Below, in pieces: positions 20,349 to 28,689 of a stretch of 43,036 nucleotides of DNA (position 1 is its first letter; every line of letters begins with the position of its first letter). The notes beneath the pieces are model-generated. The model did no database searches and was not told the DNA's origin. It worked only from the letters and a program-made list of their open reading frames with translations. A program made the translations under genes and the position numbers. Source of the DNA: Pseudoalteromonas sp. T1lg48 (GTDB lineage Bacteria > Pseudomonadota > Gammaproteobacteria > Enterobacterales > Alteromonadaceae); assembly GCF_002964785.1 (NCBI RefSeq), contig NZ_PQCC01000021.1:1-43036 (forward strand), given 5' to 3'.

Positions 20349-21413
20349 TTACTTATGGTATTGCGCGCTCAGCTCATGCACGGCGTTGATAAAGGCACCG
20401 GCGTGCTCAGGATCAACATCCGGAGTAATACCGTGGCCCAGGTTAAAGACATGACCACTGCCATGGCCAAAACCGGCCAGAATAGACGCTACTTCTTCGC
20501 GAATGCGCTCAGGCGAAGCATGCAGCATAGACGGGTCCATATTGCCTTGTAGTGCCACCTTGTCGCCTACACGGCGCTTAGCATCGGCAATATCTATGGT
20601 CCAGTCCAAACCAATGGCATCACAGCCGGTCGCGGCAATCTTCTCAATCCACTGACCACCGCTCTTAGTGAACAGGGTGACCGGCACCTTACGACCATCG
20701 TTTTCACGAATTAGGCCATCAACGATCTTGTGCATATAACGTAATGAAAACTCTTCATAGTCACGCGGGCTTAATACCCCACCCCAGGAATCGAAGATCA
20801 TCAAGGATTGCGCACCGGCTTTTACCTGAGCATTCAGATAGCTGGTTACCGAGTCGGCAAGCTTATCGAGCAACAGGTGTAGAGTTTTTGGCTCGGCAAA
20901 AGCCATTTTTTTAATCTTGCCGAAAGTCTTGCTTGAACCGCCCTCAACCATATAGGTCGCCAGCGTCCAAGGAGAGCCAGAGAAACCGATTAAAGGCACT
21001 TCGCCCTTGAGTTCGCGACGAATGGTGCGTACGGCATTCATCACATAACCTAGTTCATCTTCCGGATCGGGAATGGCGATCTTGGCCACATCCGCGTAAC
21101 TCGTTACCGGACGCTCAAATTTAGGGCCTTCACCGGTTTCAAAGTAAAGCCCTAAGCCCATGGCATCGGGAATGGTAAGAATGTCGCTGAAGAGAATCGC
21201 TGCATCCAAAGGATAACGACGTAATGGCTGTAAAGTTACCTCACAAGCGAGCTCGGCATTTTTACATAAGCTCATAAAGTCCCCGGCCTGGGCGCGGGTA
21301 GCGCGATACTCTGGCAAATAGCGACCGGCCTGACGCATCATCCATACCGGCGTCTTATCGACGGGCTGTTTTGCTAAAGCACGTAAATAACGATCATTTT
21401 TCAATTCGCTCAT
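20349..21413 (-). CDS. hemE: Uroporphyrinogen decarboxylase
   Basis: A 354-residue cytoplasmic enzyme that decarboxylates the four acetates of uroporphyrinogen III to give coproporphyrinogen III in heme synthesis. The substrate-binding [13 protein letters not shown] is near the N-terminus, [15 protein letters not shown] holds the catalytic Asp, and [20 protein letters not shown] and [14 protein letters not shown] complete the family pattern. Full length. A TG-extended -10 TAGAAT lies on the minus strand at 21450-21458, about 40 bases upstream. The product also feeds siroheme-related tetrapyrrole demand, but no operon link with cysI exists here. Confidence 0.98.
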   Translation of the reverse strand: MSELKNDRYLRALAKQPVDKTPVWMMRQAGRYLPEYRATRAQAGDFMSLCKNAELACEVTLQPLRRYPLDAAILFSDILTIPDAMGLGLYFETGEGPKFERPVTSYADVAKIAIPDPEDELGYVMNAVRTIRRELKGEVPLIGFSGSPWTLATYMVEGGSSKTFGKIKKMAFAEPKTLHLLLDKLADSVTSYLNAQVKAGAQSLMIFDSWGGVLSPRDYEEFSLRYMHKIVDGLIRENDGRKVPVTLFTKSGGQWIEKIAATGCDAIGLDWTIDIADAKRRVGDKVALQGNMDPSMLHASPERIREEVASILAGFGHGSGHVFNLGHGITPDVDPEHAGAFINAVHELSAQYHK

Positions 21414-21498
21414 GGCGTAACTCTTTCGGTTCTAAATTAGTTGCCCAAGATTCTACCATAACCTGAATTCACTATGATGAAATAGATCATTGAAATGC

Positions 21499-21554
21499 AC
21501 ATTTGTGCCTCAGCAAATGTGAATGTTGATAAAAAAATGTTAACTTTTTATCAA
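21499..21554. promoter_or_regulatory. Two inverted repeats upstream of the small RNA promoter
   Basis: CACATTTG (21499-21506) and CAAATGTG (21515-21522) form an 8-bp dyad with an 8-base gap. Directly after it TTGATAAAAA (21527-21536) and TTTTTATCAA (21545-21554) form a perfect 10-bp dyad with an 8-base gap. Both lie just above the -35 at 21561. They look like operators rather than terminators because no clean T run follows a GC stem. Confidence 0.45.
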
Positions 21555-21595
21555 AAGAGCTTGCAACGCTTATACGACCTTGGTATAACTAATGC

Positions 21596-21702
21596 CGTTC
21601 TAGAGAATAATAATAAAAAGTTAGAACAAACATAATAAAAAGAAGCTCGTACAACGAGACTGCTAAAGAAATTCGGCCACCCTTGCGGTGGCTTTTTCTT
21701 TT
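21596..21702 (+). ncRNA. Candidate small RNA between hemE and rsd
   Basis: A near-ideal promoter (TTGCAA 21561-21566, 17 bases, TATAAC 21584-21589) predicts a start near 21596. An intrinsic terminator lies about 85-105 bases later (GCCACC 21676-21681, GGTGGC 21687-21692, then TTTTTCTTTT). Between them are GTTCTA / TAGAAC (21597-21602, 21622-21627), closing an A/U-rich loop, and a CTCGT-ACA-ACGAG hairpin (21646-21658). There is no reading frame of note. This fits a Hfq-type trans-acting RNA of about 107 bases. The alternative is a transcribed leader ending in an attenuator before rsd, but rsd has its own candidate promoter downstream. Confidence 0.6.
21676..21702 (+). terminator. Intrinsic terminator of the candidate small RNA
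   Basis: A 6-bp stem GCCACC / GGTGGC, extended by A/U pairs, with a 5-base loop followed by TTTTTCTTTT. No annotated gene precedes it on this strand, which implies a non-coding transcript. Confidence 0.85.
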
Positions 21703-21788
21703 CTAGCGCCCTAATTATCTAAGCTGCCGATTGCAATCATCCGACCTCCGCCCTGTAATAATCTGAAATAATAATTCTTAAAAATAGG

Positions 21789-21817
21789 TTGACCTTTGCC
21801 TCAGATTTCCTTTTTAT
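21789..21817 (+). promoter_or_regulatory. Candidate rsd promoter
   Basis: TTGACC (21789-21794), 17 bases, TTTTAT (21812-21817), about 35 bases before the rsd start. The -35 is consensus-like and the -10 moderate. Confidence 0.4.
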
Positions 21818-21851
21818 AGGAGGTAACGCCAGAGAGGTTAGGAGAGCAGTG

Positions 21852-22319
21852 ATGTTATCGCAATTGGAAAAAGCACAACAAAAATGGGGCGGTAGCCATA
21901 GCGTCATCGATAAGTGGTTAACAGACCGCCAGGAGCTATTAGTTCAGTACTGTGGCCTAGCGGGCCCGGTACACCATGGTAGGCATGATCAGGCACTACC
22001 GGAGCAGGCCAATATCCAGAGTTTTTGCCAATTATTGATGGACTATCTCTCAGCCGGCCACTTTGAAATCTACGACGATATTGTTAAGCAGTGCGAAAGC
22101 CGCGGCGAAGACAGCCTCAAACTGGCGCGCTCCCTATATCCTCAAATTTCCGCCACTACGGATATCGCCCTCGACTTTAACGATAACTACGCGGAAACCA
22201 AGAACGACGATTTACTGGAAAACTTCGATAAAGACCTGTCGAAGCTGGGCGAAGCTCTAAGCATTCGCTTCGAGTTGGAAGATGAGTTGATCCATAACCT
22301 TTACACCAACCACACCTGA
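21852..22319 (+). CDS. rsd: Anti-sigma-70 factor Rsd/AlgQ
   Basis: A 155-residue all-helical protein of the Rsd/AlgQ family, which binds region 4 of sigma70 in stationary phase and frees core RNA polymerase for other sigma factors. The segments VIDKWLTDRQELLVQYCGLAG, FCQLLMDYLSAGHFEIYDDIV and FELEDELIHNLY match Rsd in order. I start it at ATG 21852 (MLSQLEKAQQ), with TAGGAGAG just upstream. A longer in-frame start at 21789 coincides with a promoter -35 and adds non-homologous residues. It ends at a bidirectional terminator shared with fkpA. Confidence 0.93.
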   Translation: MLSQLEKAQQKWGGSHSVIDKWLTDRQELLVQYCGLAGPVHHGRHDQALPEQANIQSFCQLLMDYLSAGHFEIYDDIVKQCESRGEDSLKLARSLYPQISATTDIALDFNDNYAETKNDDLLENFDKDLSKLGEALSIRFELEDELIHNLYTNHT

Positions 22320-22328
22320 TTCAATACA

Positions 22329-22364
22329 CAAAAAAGCCCCGCTCGATGAGCGGGGCTTTTTTTT
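22329..22364. terminator. Bidirectional terminator, rsd / fkpA
   Basis: AAAAGCCCCGCTC and GAGCGGGGCTTTT pair around GAT, with A and T runs on both sides, between the convergent rsd and fkpA. Confidence 0.95.
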
Positions 22365-22417
22365 GCTTTGACGCTTGTGCGCGGCGGTACTGACCACCGC
22401 GCAACAACCAACCCTGA

Positions 22418-23170
22418 TTACTCAGCGTCAGTTTTTTCCGCTTTAACGATCTCAAGTAGCTCAACTTCGAATACAAGCGTTGAGTTAGCAGGGATCTTAC
22501 CTAGGTCACGTTCGCCGTAAGCAAGCTCTGAAGGAATAGTGAACTTGTACTTAGAACCAACAGGCATAAGTTGAAGACCTTCGGTCCAGCCTGGGATTAC
22601 GCGGTTAAGCGGGAAGCTGGTAGGTTCGTTACGTGAGTATGAGCTATCGAACTCGGTACCGTCGATCAAGGTGCCCTTGTAGTGTACCTTAACCGTATCG
22701 GTTTCAGCTGGCTTGTCGCCTTCAGCAGCGGTGATCACTTCGTACTGTAGACCAGACTCAGTTACCGTCACGCCTTCTTTCTTAGCGTTATCGGCTAGGT
22801 ATTTTTCACCTTCTTCTTTGCTTTTAGCTGCGGCTGCTTTCGCTTGCTCTTGCTGCTTAGTACGTACCGACTCATCAAGAGTAGTGAGTACTTCACGAAT
22901 TTTCTCTTCGTCTAGCTTGGCTTCACCGGCTAGCGCATCTTTAAAACCACGTAGCATTAGCTCTTGGTCAAGTTCAATACCCAGCTCTTTTTTGTCGGCT
23001 AGATCTTTATTTAGGAAAGTACCCACAGAGGCACCAATACCATAAGCTTGTTGCTGAGCTTCAGTTTCTAGTTTTACTTCTTTTACTTCTTGCTTAGCTG
23101 CTTCTTGGTTACACGCTGTAAGGGCTAGTACTGACGCCGCTACAAGCGATAGTTTAATTGTTTTTTTCAT
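22418..23170 (-). CDS. fkpA: FKBP-type peptidyl-prolyl isomerase, lipoprotein (FkpA-like)
   Basis: A 250-residue envelope folding factor. The N-terminal signal has a lipobox LTAC near residue 20, so it is probably a lipoprotein rather than free in the periplasm. Next come a dimerization domain (about 40-125, FKBP_N, with AYGIGASVGTFL) and an FKBP isomerase domain (about 140-245, with VKVHYKGTLIDGTEFDSSY, VIPGWTEGLQLMPVG and IPSELAYGE). Start 23170 follows GGAGATAG; the longer frame to 23188 spans that ribosome site. E. coli FkpA is also next to slyX, which supports the name. Confidence 0.93.
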   Translation of the reverse strand: MKKTIKLSLVAASVLALTACNQEAAKQEVKEVKLETEAQQQAYGIGASVGTFLNKDLADKKELGIELDQELMLRGFKDALAGEAKLDEEKIREVLTTLDESVRTKQQEQAKAAAAKSKEEGEKYLADNAKKEGVTVTESGLQYEVITAAEGDKPAETDTVKVHYKGTLIDGTEFDSSYSRNEPTSFPLNRVIPGWTEGLQLMPVGSKYKFTIPSELAYGERDLGKIPANSTLVFEVELLEIVKAEKTDAE

Positions 23171-23275
23171 ATCTATCTCCAGCAACATAAGGTTGCCATT
23201 TTAAGGTTACAAAACTAAATTTTGATTAACGGACCTTAGCGCGTAAGGCCTAATTTTCCAACTCCAGCATGAGGC

Positions 23276-23314
23276 TGTTTTTCTAATTACTTTAATGAAA
23301 TAATTAGAAAAACA
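23276..23314. promoter_or_regulatory. 14-bp inverted repeat in the fkpA / WD40 divergent region
   Basis: TGTTTTTCTAATTA (23276-23289) and TAATTAGAAAAACA (23301-23314) are perfect inverted copies separated by 11 bases, midway between the two divergent starts. The arms are AT-rich with no T run, so this looks like an operator rather than a terminator. A smaller dyad CCTTA-GCGCG-TAAGG lies at about 23234-23248. Confidence 0.5.
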
Positions 23315-23397
23315 ACCTAGAGTCGCGATTAAACAAAAATCAATCGACCCTAGTCTAACTGCTTGAGGCAACAGAGTTAAGGGACACTTGCAAATTT

Positions 23398-24384
23398 ATG
23401 ATAATAATTCGCACACTGCTCGTTACGGCCTTGTTAACCCTGATTGTCGCCTGCCAGCCACAGCAATCGGATGCCGTTAAATATCACCCTCATGCCGCTG
23501 CCGGCGCCTATGACGCCGCTATTTCAGAAGACGGCCGCTTCAGCCTGGTGTCAACAATAGAACATGGTGTCGCCGCTTGGGACAATCAAGTCAATGCGCT
23601 GAAATTTCAATGGTACTTGAGCGAAGATGAACAGAATCTGGTTATCGCCCTGGATATCGCCGCCGATAACAGTACCGCGGTCACCGCCACCAAGGATCAG
23701 TTTGCGCTGTGGGATATGAACAGTGGCGAGAACCTTGGCTATTACCAAATCAAGCAATCCCATATTCGTGATATCGCCCTAAGCAAGGGTGGCCGCTATG
23801 TGCTGTATGGCCGTGCCGATGGCGTTGCCGTACATATCGATTTACAGACTGGGCGCCGTCTGGAATTTCTCGGCCATCAGGAAAAGATCAATGCCGTGGC
23901 TATGTCCCCCAACGGTCACTATGCCCTAACCGGCGGTAATGACTACAGCGCCTATCTTTGGGATACCCGCAGCGGTCAGGTGGTATACCGTTTTAATCAT
24001 GCCAGCCGCGTTACTCAGGTGGCCTTAGACCCAAAAGGGCGTTTTGCCTTTAGCGCCGGCAGTAAACGCCAAGCCACAATTTGGGATCTGACAACAGGTG
24101 CACAGCACAGTAATTTGCAGTATATTGCCCGCCAGAAAATTTTCAGCGCGGTACGCTTTTCTGCCGATGGCCAGTGGCTCGCTACCGGTTCACCGAGTCG
24201 TGAAGTGGCGCTGTGGAATACCAGCAGTGGCAAACGCGTGCTGGATTATCAGGTTGCAACCAGAACCAATAGCCAGCCAAAATCGGCGGTGGTCTTTGCC
24301 GTTGCCTTTAGCGAACAGAATCAACTGATCACCGAAAGTTCCAGTGGTCTGTCTGAGTATTTTGAGATTAAGAGAGCCCCATGA
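23398..24384 (+). CDS. WD40-repeat lipoprotein
   Basis: A 328-residue precursor with a lipoprotein signal (lipobox LIVAC near residue 19) followed by about seven beta-propeller blades of WD40 type. Repeated units end in AAWD, ALWD, YLWD, TIWD and ALWN and contain AISEDGRF, AMSPNGHYALTGG and RFSADGQWLATGS. It should be a membrane-anchored propeller used for protein binding in the envelope. It is divergent from fkpA and overlaps slyX by 4 bases, so it is coupled to slyX. Similar genes sit in this position in other Gammaproteobacteria. No enzymatic role is suggested. Confidence 0.9.
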   Translation: MIIIRTLLVTALLTLIVACQPQQSDAVKYHPHAAAGAYDAAISEDGRFSLVSTIEHGVAAWDNQVNALKFQWYLSEDEQNLVIALDIAADNSTAVTATKDQFALWDMNSGENLGYYQIKQSHIRDIALSKGGRYVLYGRADGVAVHIDLQTGRRLEFLGHQEKINAVAMSPNGHYALTGGNDYSAYLWDTRSGQVVYRFNHASRVTQVALDPKGRFAFSAGSKRQATIWDLTTGAQHSNLQYIARQKIFSAVRFSADGQWLATGSPSREVALWNTSSGKRVLDYQVATRTNSQPKSAVVFAVAFSEQNQLITESSSGLSEYFEIKRAP

Positions 24385-24593
24385 ACCACTTAGAAGCACG
24401 TATTGAAAGTCTTGAGGCCAAGGTGGCATTTCAAGACGAGACCATAGATATACTGAATGAGGAGCTTAAGGCGCACCAACAGCAGATGGCAAAGATGCGC
24501 CGACAGATGGAGCTATTGGGCGAGAAGTTCCGCGAGGTGCAAAGCGGCTCGGTGATGCCACAGGAGCAAGAGCCGCCCCCGCCGCATTACTAA
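24381..24593 (+). CDS. slyX: SlyX family protein
   Basis: A 70-residue, almost entirely coiled-coil protein (LEARIESLEAKVAFQDETIDILNEELKAHQQQM) ending in the family's proline-rich PPPPHY. Matches SlyX in length and both ends. The function is unknown in E. coli despite the historic lysis name. Its start overlaps the preceding stop by 4 bases. Confidence 0.95.
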   Translation: MNHLEARIESLEAKVAFQDETIDILNEELKAHQQQMAKMRRQMELLGEKFREVQSGSVMPQEQEPPPPHY

Positions 24594-24605
24594 CAGACCC
24601 TAAGT

Positions 24606-24806
24606 TTACTCTGGTTTGAAGACGCCGATCACCTGCTCAAACTGACGCGTTGAGGCTTGTACGGCGTTTTCCGGCTGGGTCATGATATGACCGCACTCAA
24701 CACATTGTACTTTTTCCACATCATGCTCTTTATACAGCATCATGGTATCCATTTGCTGACACTCGGGACAACTGGCCCCGGCAATAAAACGCTTTTTCTG
24801 TTTCAT
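24606..24806 (-). CDS. yheV: YheV-family zinc-ribbon protein
   Basis: A 66-residue protein with two CxxC pairs (CPEC and CVEC), about 20 residues apart, forming a zinc ribbon, preceded by MKQKKRFIAGA. Matches the YheV family of putative metal-binding proteins. It is convergent with slyX, 12 bases apart, and divergent from yheS. Function unknown. Confidence 0.93.
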   Translation of the reverse strand: MKQKKRFIAGASCPECQQMDTMMLYKEHDVEKVQCVECGHIMTQPENAVQASTRQFEQVIGVFKPE

Positions 24807-24927
24807 ACTCTCAACCCCTTGGCCGAAAACACCCGGCTTTAAAGCGCCAGTTTATCATAAAAACTTTCCCGCTTGGGCAAGGACTCCATGATATGATGTG
24901 CTCCATTATTAACACCATGCAGTAACT

Positions 24928-26841
24928 ATGATTCAAATCAGCGACATCGAGCTTTTACGCGGCCCAAAATGCCTGTTAAAAAATGCCAGTGCCACCTTGT
25001 TCCCACAACATAAAGTGGGCTTAGTGGGCAGTAATGGCTGTGGTAAATCGAGCCTGTTTGCCTTGCTTAAAGGCGAACTGCAACTCGATGCCGGTGAAGC
25101 CAAAATTCCCAAGGAATGGTCCATTGCCTCGGTCAAGCAAGAAACTCCGGCCCTGGATATCAGCGCCCTTGAGTATGTGTTGCAGGGTCACCCCCAGTAT
25201 TATGCGCTGCGCACCGAGCTGAAAGCGGCGGAGCAAAGCGGCGATGGTGACACTCAGGCCAGGGTGCACCAACAGCTGGAATTGATGAAGGGTTACAGCA
25301 TTGAGGCCAAAGCCGGAGAGCTGCTGCATGGTTTAGGCTTTACCAGTAGCCAGATAGATTATCCGGTCAGTGACTTTTCCGGGGGCTGGCGTATGCGTCT
25401 TAACCTGGCACAGGCGCTGATCCGCGATGCCGACCTGCTGTTGCTCGATGAACCGACCAACCACCTGGATCTGGATGCGGTGTATTGGCTCGAGCGCTTT
25501 TTGCGTGCCTACAGCGGCACCCTGGTGCTTATCTCGCACGACCGAGAGTTTCTCGATGCCGTGGTCGGTGAAATCTGGCACATAGATCAGCAATTGATCA
25601 ATGTGTACAAGGGCAATTACTCCCAGTTTGAACGCCAAAAGGCCGAGCGTTTGGCCCAGCATCAGGCGCAATTTGTTAAACAACAGGAACAAATTGCCCA
25701 TTTAGAAAAGTTTATCGCCCGCTTTAAGGCCAAGGCCAGCAAGGCCAAACAGGCCCAAAGCAGGGTTAAGGCCTTAGAGCGCATGGAAAAGCTGGCCCCA
25801 GCCCATGTCGACTCACCATTCGACTTTAGCTTTGCCGAGCCCGATGCCCTGCCCAATCCGCTGATCGCCCTTGATGGCGCCCAGGCCGGCTATGGCGACA
25901 CCACAATTTTGCACAGCATTAAGCTCAATTTGGTACCGGGCAGTCGCATTGCCTTACTAGGTCGCAACGGTGCCGGTAAATCCACACTGATCAAATTACT
26001 GGCTCAGGAGATCAAACCCCAGGCCGGTGAGGTGTTTTATCACCAAGGTCTCAAGGTGGGTTACTTTGCTCAGCATCAGTTGGAAGCCCTGGATCTAGAG
26101 GCCAGCCCGGTGACCCACCTGCAACGCCTGGACCCTCAGGCCAGCGAGCAGTCGCTGCGCGACTTCCTTGGCGGCTTTGCCTTTATCGGCGATAAGGCGC
26201 TGGAGGCGGTGGCGCCTTTCTCCGGTGGCGAGAAAGCCCGCCTGGTGTTGGCCATGCTGGTCTATCAAAAACCGAACCTGCTGTTACTGGATGAGCCGAC
26301 CAACCACCTGGACTTGGAAATGCGCCATGCCTTGGTTATGGCATTGCAAGGTTTTGAAGGCGCCATGGTGACGGTATCGCACGACCGCCACCTGTTAAAG
26401 AACACCGCCGATGAGTTCTACCTGGTCGACAGCGGCGAGGTCAGCCAGTTTGGTTATGATCTCGATGCCTATTACCAATGGCTGCTTAAGGCCAATCAGG
26501 CGGAAAAGCCTGCACAAAACAATGAAGATAAGGCCCATTCCAGCGCCAACCGCAAGGAGCAAAAGCGCAAGGAAGCCGAGTTCCGCAAGCAGGTGCAGCC
26601 GCTGAAAAAAGCCATTGAGAAGCTGGAGAAGCAGCTCGACAAGCTCAGCCCACAGCTAAGCGAGATAGAGCAGCAACTCAGCGATAACAGCCTGTATGAA
26701 GAGCAGCATAAGGAAAAGCTCAAGCAACTTCTGGCACAGCAAACCGAGGCGGCAAAACAGCAGGAGCAGGTGGAAGAAGAACTGCTGGAGCTGATGACCG
26801 AGCTCGAAGAACAAGAGCAGGCCTTTTATGAGCAAGATTAG
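24928..26841 (+). CDS. yheS: ABC-F family ATPase YheS
   Basis: A 637-residue cytoplasmic protein with two ABC ATPase domains and no membrane segment. Walker A motifs are GSNGCGKSS (about 35) and GRNGAGKST (about 350). Signatures are FSGGWRMRL and FSGGEKARL, each followed by a Walker B LLLLDEPTNHLDL. A linker of about 80 residues (KAERLAQHQAQFVKQQEQ) joins the domains and a long Lys/Glu/Gln coiled coil closes the protein, as in YheS. ABC-F proteins bind the ribosomal E site and relieve stalled translation. The length equals E. coli YheS. It overlaps the next gene by 14 bases. Confidence 0.95.
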   Translation: MIQISDIELLRGPKCLLKNASATLFPQHKVGLVGSNGCGKSSLFALLKGELQLDAGEAKIPKEWSIASVKQETPALDISALEYVLQGHPQYYALRTELKAAEQSGDGDTQARVHQQLELMKGYSIEAKAGELLHGLGFTSSQIDYPVSDFSGGWRMRLNLAQALIRDADLLLLDEPTNHLDLDAVYWLERFLRAYSGTLVLISHDREFLDAVVGEIWHIDQQLINVYKGNYSQFERQKAERLAQHQAQFVKQQEQIAHLEKFIARFKAKASKAKQAQSRVKALERMEKLAPAHVDSPFDFSFAEPDALPNPLIALDGAQAGYGDTTILHSIKLNLVPGSRIALLGRNGAGKSTLIKLLAQEIKPQAGEVFYHQGLKVGYFAQHQLEALDLEASPVTHLQRLDPQASEQSLRDFLGGFAFIGDKALEAVAPFSGGEKARLVLAMLVYQKPNLLLLDEPTNHLDLEMRHALVMALQGFEGAMVTVSHDRHLLKNTADEFYLVDSGEVSQFGYDLDAYYQWLLKANQAEKPAQNNEDKAHSSANRKEQKRKEAEFRKQVQPLKKAIEKLEKQLDKLSPQLSEIEQQLSDNSLYEEQHKEKLKQLLAQQTEAAKQQEQVEEELLELMTELEEQEQAFYEQD

Positions 26842-27301
26842 CGCCGCAGAGTTTTGGCGCTTTAGCCTGACGGTGTACGCCAACCCCCAGGTGCAAAAAG
26901 CCCTGTTGCAGTGGCAGGACGAGTACGACCTGAACGTCAATCTCTGCCTGCTGCTGGCCTATTTAGACTGCCACCAGCAAGCCCTGGACTCTTCCCAGTT
27001 GCAAGCGCTGCAAACGGCCATAGCGCCCTTTAACCAGCTTGCCCTTAAACCCCTGCGCCAGGTGCGCGCCGAGGTAAAGGCGCAGCAGGGGTCACTGCCC
27101 GACTACCCGGCGCTGCGCCAGCAGTTACTCGACCTCGAACTGCAATTTGAACGCCAGCAGCAAATGCAGTTGGTACAGGCCTGTAACACCCTGAAACTGC
27201 GCTCTGAGAGTAAGGTCAACAACCTGGCTTTGTATCTACCCAGCTCCCTACTGCCGCTAAATGCTGATCTGGATCAAGCTCTGCACGCAATCACAGACTA
27301 A
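26828..27301 (+). CDS. TIGR02444 family protein
   Basis: A 157-residue helical protein of the TIGR02444 (DUF2390) family, recognised from FWRFSLTVYANPQVQKALLQWQD near the N-terminus, NLCLLLAYLD and FNQLALKPLRQVR. No signal or membrane segment. Function unknown. Its start overlaps yheS by 14 bases, so it is translationally coupled to it. Confidence 0.9.
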   Translation: MSKISAAEFWRFSLTVYANPQVQKALLQWQDEYDLNVNLCLLLAYLDCHQQALDSSQLQALQTAIAPFNQLALKPLRQVRAEVKAQQGSLPDYPALRQQLLDLELQFERQQQMQLVQACNTLKLRSESKVNNLALYLPSSLLPLNADLDQALHAITD

Positions 27302-27314
27302 CCCTAAAATAACC

Positions 27315-27356
27315 TTGATCTAGGTCATATTGCCACCGGCTCGGCTCTCCTACACT
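27315..27356 (+). promoter_or_regulatory. Candidate FNR-activated promoter of the DUF3149 gene
   Basis: TTGAT-CTAG-GTCAT (27315-27328) matches 8 of 10 positions of the FNR consensus TTGAT-N4-ATCAA. A -10-like TACACT (27351-27356) predicts a start near 27363, placing the FNR-like box at about -41.5, the classic class II activator position. A weak -35 TTGCCA is at 27330-27335. Confidence 0.45.
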
Positions 27357-27386
27357 AGCCATATCAAAGGAACAGGAGACGCCATC

Positions 27387-27533
27387 ATGCAAGTATTCTT
27401 TCGCGACTTTTTCTCAGACCCGGTGCTGTTTATGTCTTTTGGCATACTGACTGTAGTGATTTTACTTTGCTTGTTCTATGTGGGCTATTTCGTGAAGAAA
27501 GTCATGGACGCCGAGGTTCCTGAAGGAAACTAA
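27387..27533 (+). CDS. DUF3149 small membrane protein
   Basis: A 48-residue protein with one transmembrane segment (about 15-36), an N-terminal VFFRDFFSDPVLFMSFG and a charged tail FVKKVMDAEVPEGN, matching DUF3149. AGGAGA lies 10 bases before ATG. Too short for most gene finders. Function unknown. It has its own promoter (possibly FNR-dependent) and terminator. Confidence 0.9.
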   Translation: MQVFFRDFFSDPVLFMSFGILTVVILLCLFYVGYFVKKVMDAEVPEGN

Positions 27534-27595
27534 TTACCCCGCCACGGGTCAAGCTTATACGCCCTTGGCTACCAACCAAATTAAGCACGACGCAC

Positions 27596-27637
27596 AAAGC
27601 CTCCTCTAATCTTGCATTAGCGGAGGCTTTATTTTTA
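27596..27637 (+). terminator. Intrinsic terminator after the DUF3149 gene
   Basis: AGCCTCC (27598-27604) pairs with GGAGGCT (27622-27628), and an inner CTAAT / ATTAG extends the stem; TTATTTTT follows. Confidence 0.85.
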
Positions 27638-27684
27638 TGCGATAAAAATGAGCATGTCGCCAAACTTTGTTACTATAGTGCGCG

Positions 27685-28689
27685 ATGTATTCTGATTTTG
27701 TTGGTAAATATTCAGTGAGTAACCACTTTACCCCTGCCTGGTGGATGCCCGGCCGCCACCTGCAAACCATTTTACCGCGCTTTTTTCGCCCCGGTTTTAA
27801 GGTGAATGTCAGCCGCGAAATCATCACCACGGAAGATGATGACTTTCTCGATCTTGCCTGGGCACAACCGGCCCAGCCGGATAAGCCACTGGTGATCATC
27901 CTCCATGGTCTGGAGGGTAATATCGACAGCTTTTATGCCAAGGGCATGATGCTGGCGTTGCAAGCGACAGGGATGGATGCGGTGCTGATGCATTTTCGCA
28001 ACTGCTCCGGCGAACCAAACCGACAAACCCGCGCCTATCACAGCGGCGAAACTCAGGATTTAGGCTTTTTTATCCGCACTCTGCAGCAACGTTTTCCCGG
28101 ACGTGCCTTAGCGGCGGTCGGCTTTTCACTCGGCGGCAACGTCCTGGCCAAATACCTGGGTGAGCAGCGCGAGCACAGTGGTCTTAAGGCCGCGGCGGTG
28201 ATCAGCGCCCCTCATGATTTATCCAGCTCCTGTCAGGTGATCCGCAAAAGCCTGGGCAAAATTTATCAGCACTACCTGCTTGGCCGCATGAAAAAGTCCA
28301 TGACCCGCAAGCTGCCGCACTTAAAAGGCGCGCTTGATATGAGTGCCGAGCAGCTCAACAGCATCAATGACCTGTGGCAGTTTGACGATATGATCACCGC
28401 GCCCCTGCATGGTTTTAACGGCGCCGAGGATTACTACCAAAAAAGCAGTGCCAAGCCCTATCTTAAGCATATTGCCACCCCGACCCTGATAATTCATGCC
28501 GAAGACGACCCCATGCTGGCAACGCCGGCGGTACCGCGTCCGCAAGATGTCTCCGCCGCCGTTGATTTACGCGTATCGGCCAAGGGCGGGCATGTGGGCT
28601 TTATCAGTTGCAGCGGCTGGTTTAAACCGGAATTTTGGTTAGAGCAAACCGTACCCCAATACTTCTTAGAGCAATTAGAAAACGCATGA
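27685..28689 (+). CDS. yheT: YheT-family alpha/beta hydrolase
   Basis: A 334-residue serine hydrolase of the YheT (AB-hydrolase type 4) family. The N-terminal HLQTILPRFFR is the family signature, HGLEG forms the oxyanion region, GFSLGGN contains the nucleophilic Ser, and HAEDDPM and GGHVGFI carry the acid and His of the triad. No signal peptide. The first ATG (27685) has only a weak ribosome site; a GTG about 10 codons later is possible. The gene overlaps yheU by 4 bases, as in E. coli. Substrate unknown. Confidence 0.93.
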   Translation: MYSDFVGKYSVSNHFTPAWWMPGRHLQTILPRFFRPGFKVNVSREIITTEDDDFLDLAWAQPAQPDKPLVIILHGLEGNIDSFYAKGMMLALQATGMDAVLMHFRNCSGEPNRQTRAYHSGETQDLGFFIRTLQQRFPGRALAAVGFSLGGNVLAKYLGEQREHSGLKAAAVISAPHDLSSSCQVIRKSLGKIYQHYLLGRMKKSMTRKLPHLKGALDMSAEQLNSINDLWQFDDMITAPLHGFNGAEDYYQKSSAKPYLKHIATPTLIIHAEDDPMLATPAVPRPQDVSAAVDLRVSAKGGHVGFISCSGWFKPEFWLEQTVPQYFLEQLENA

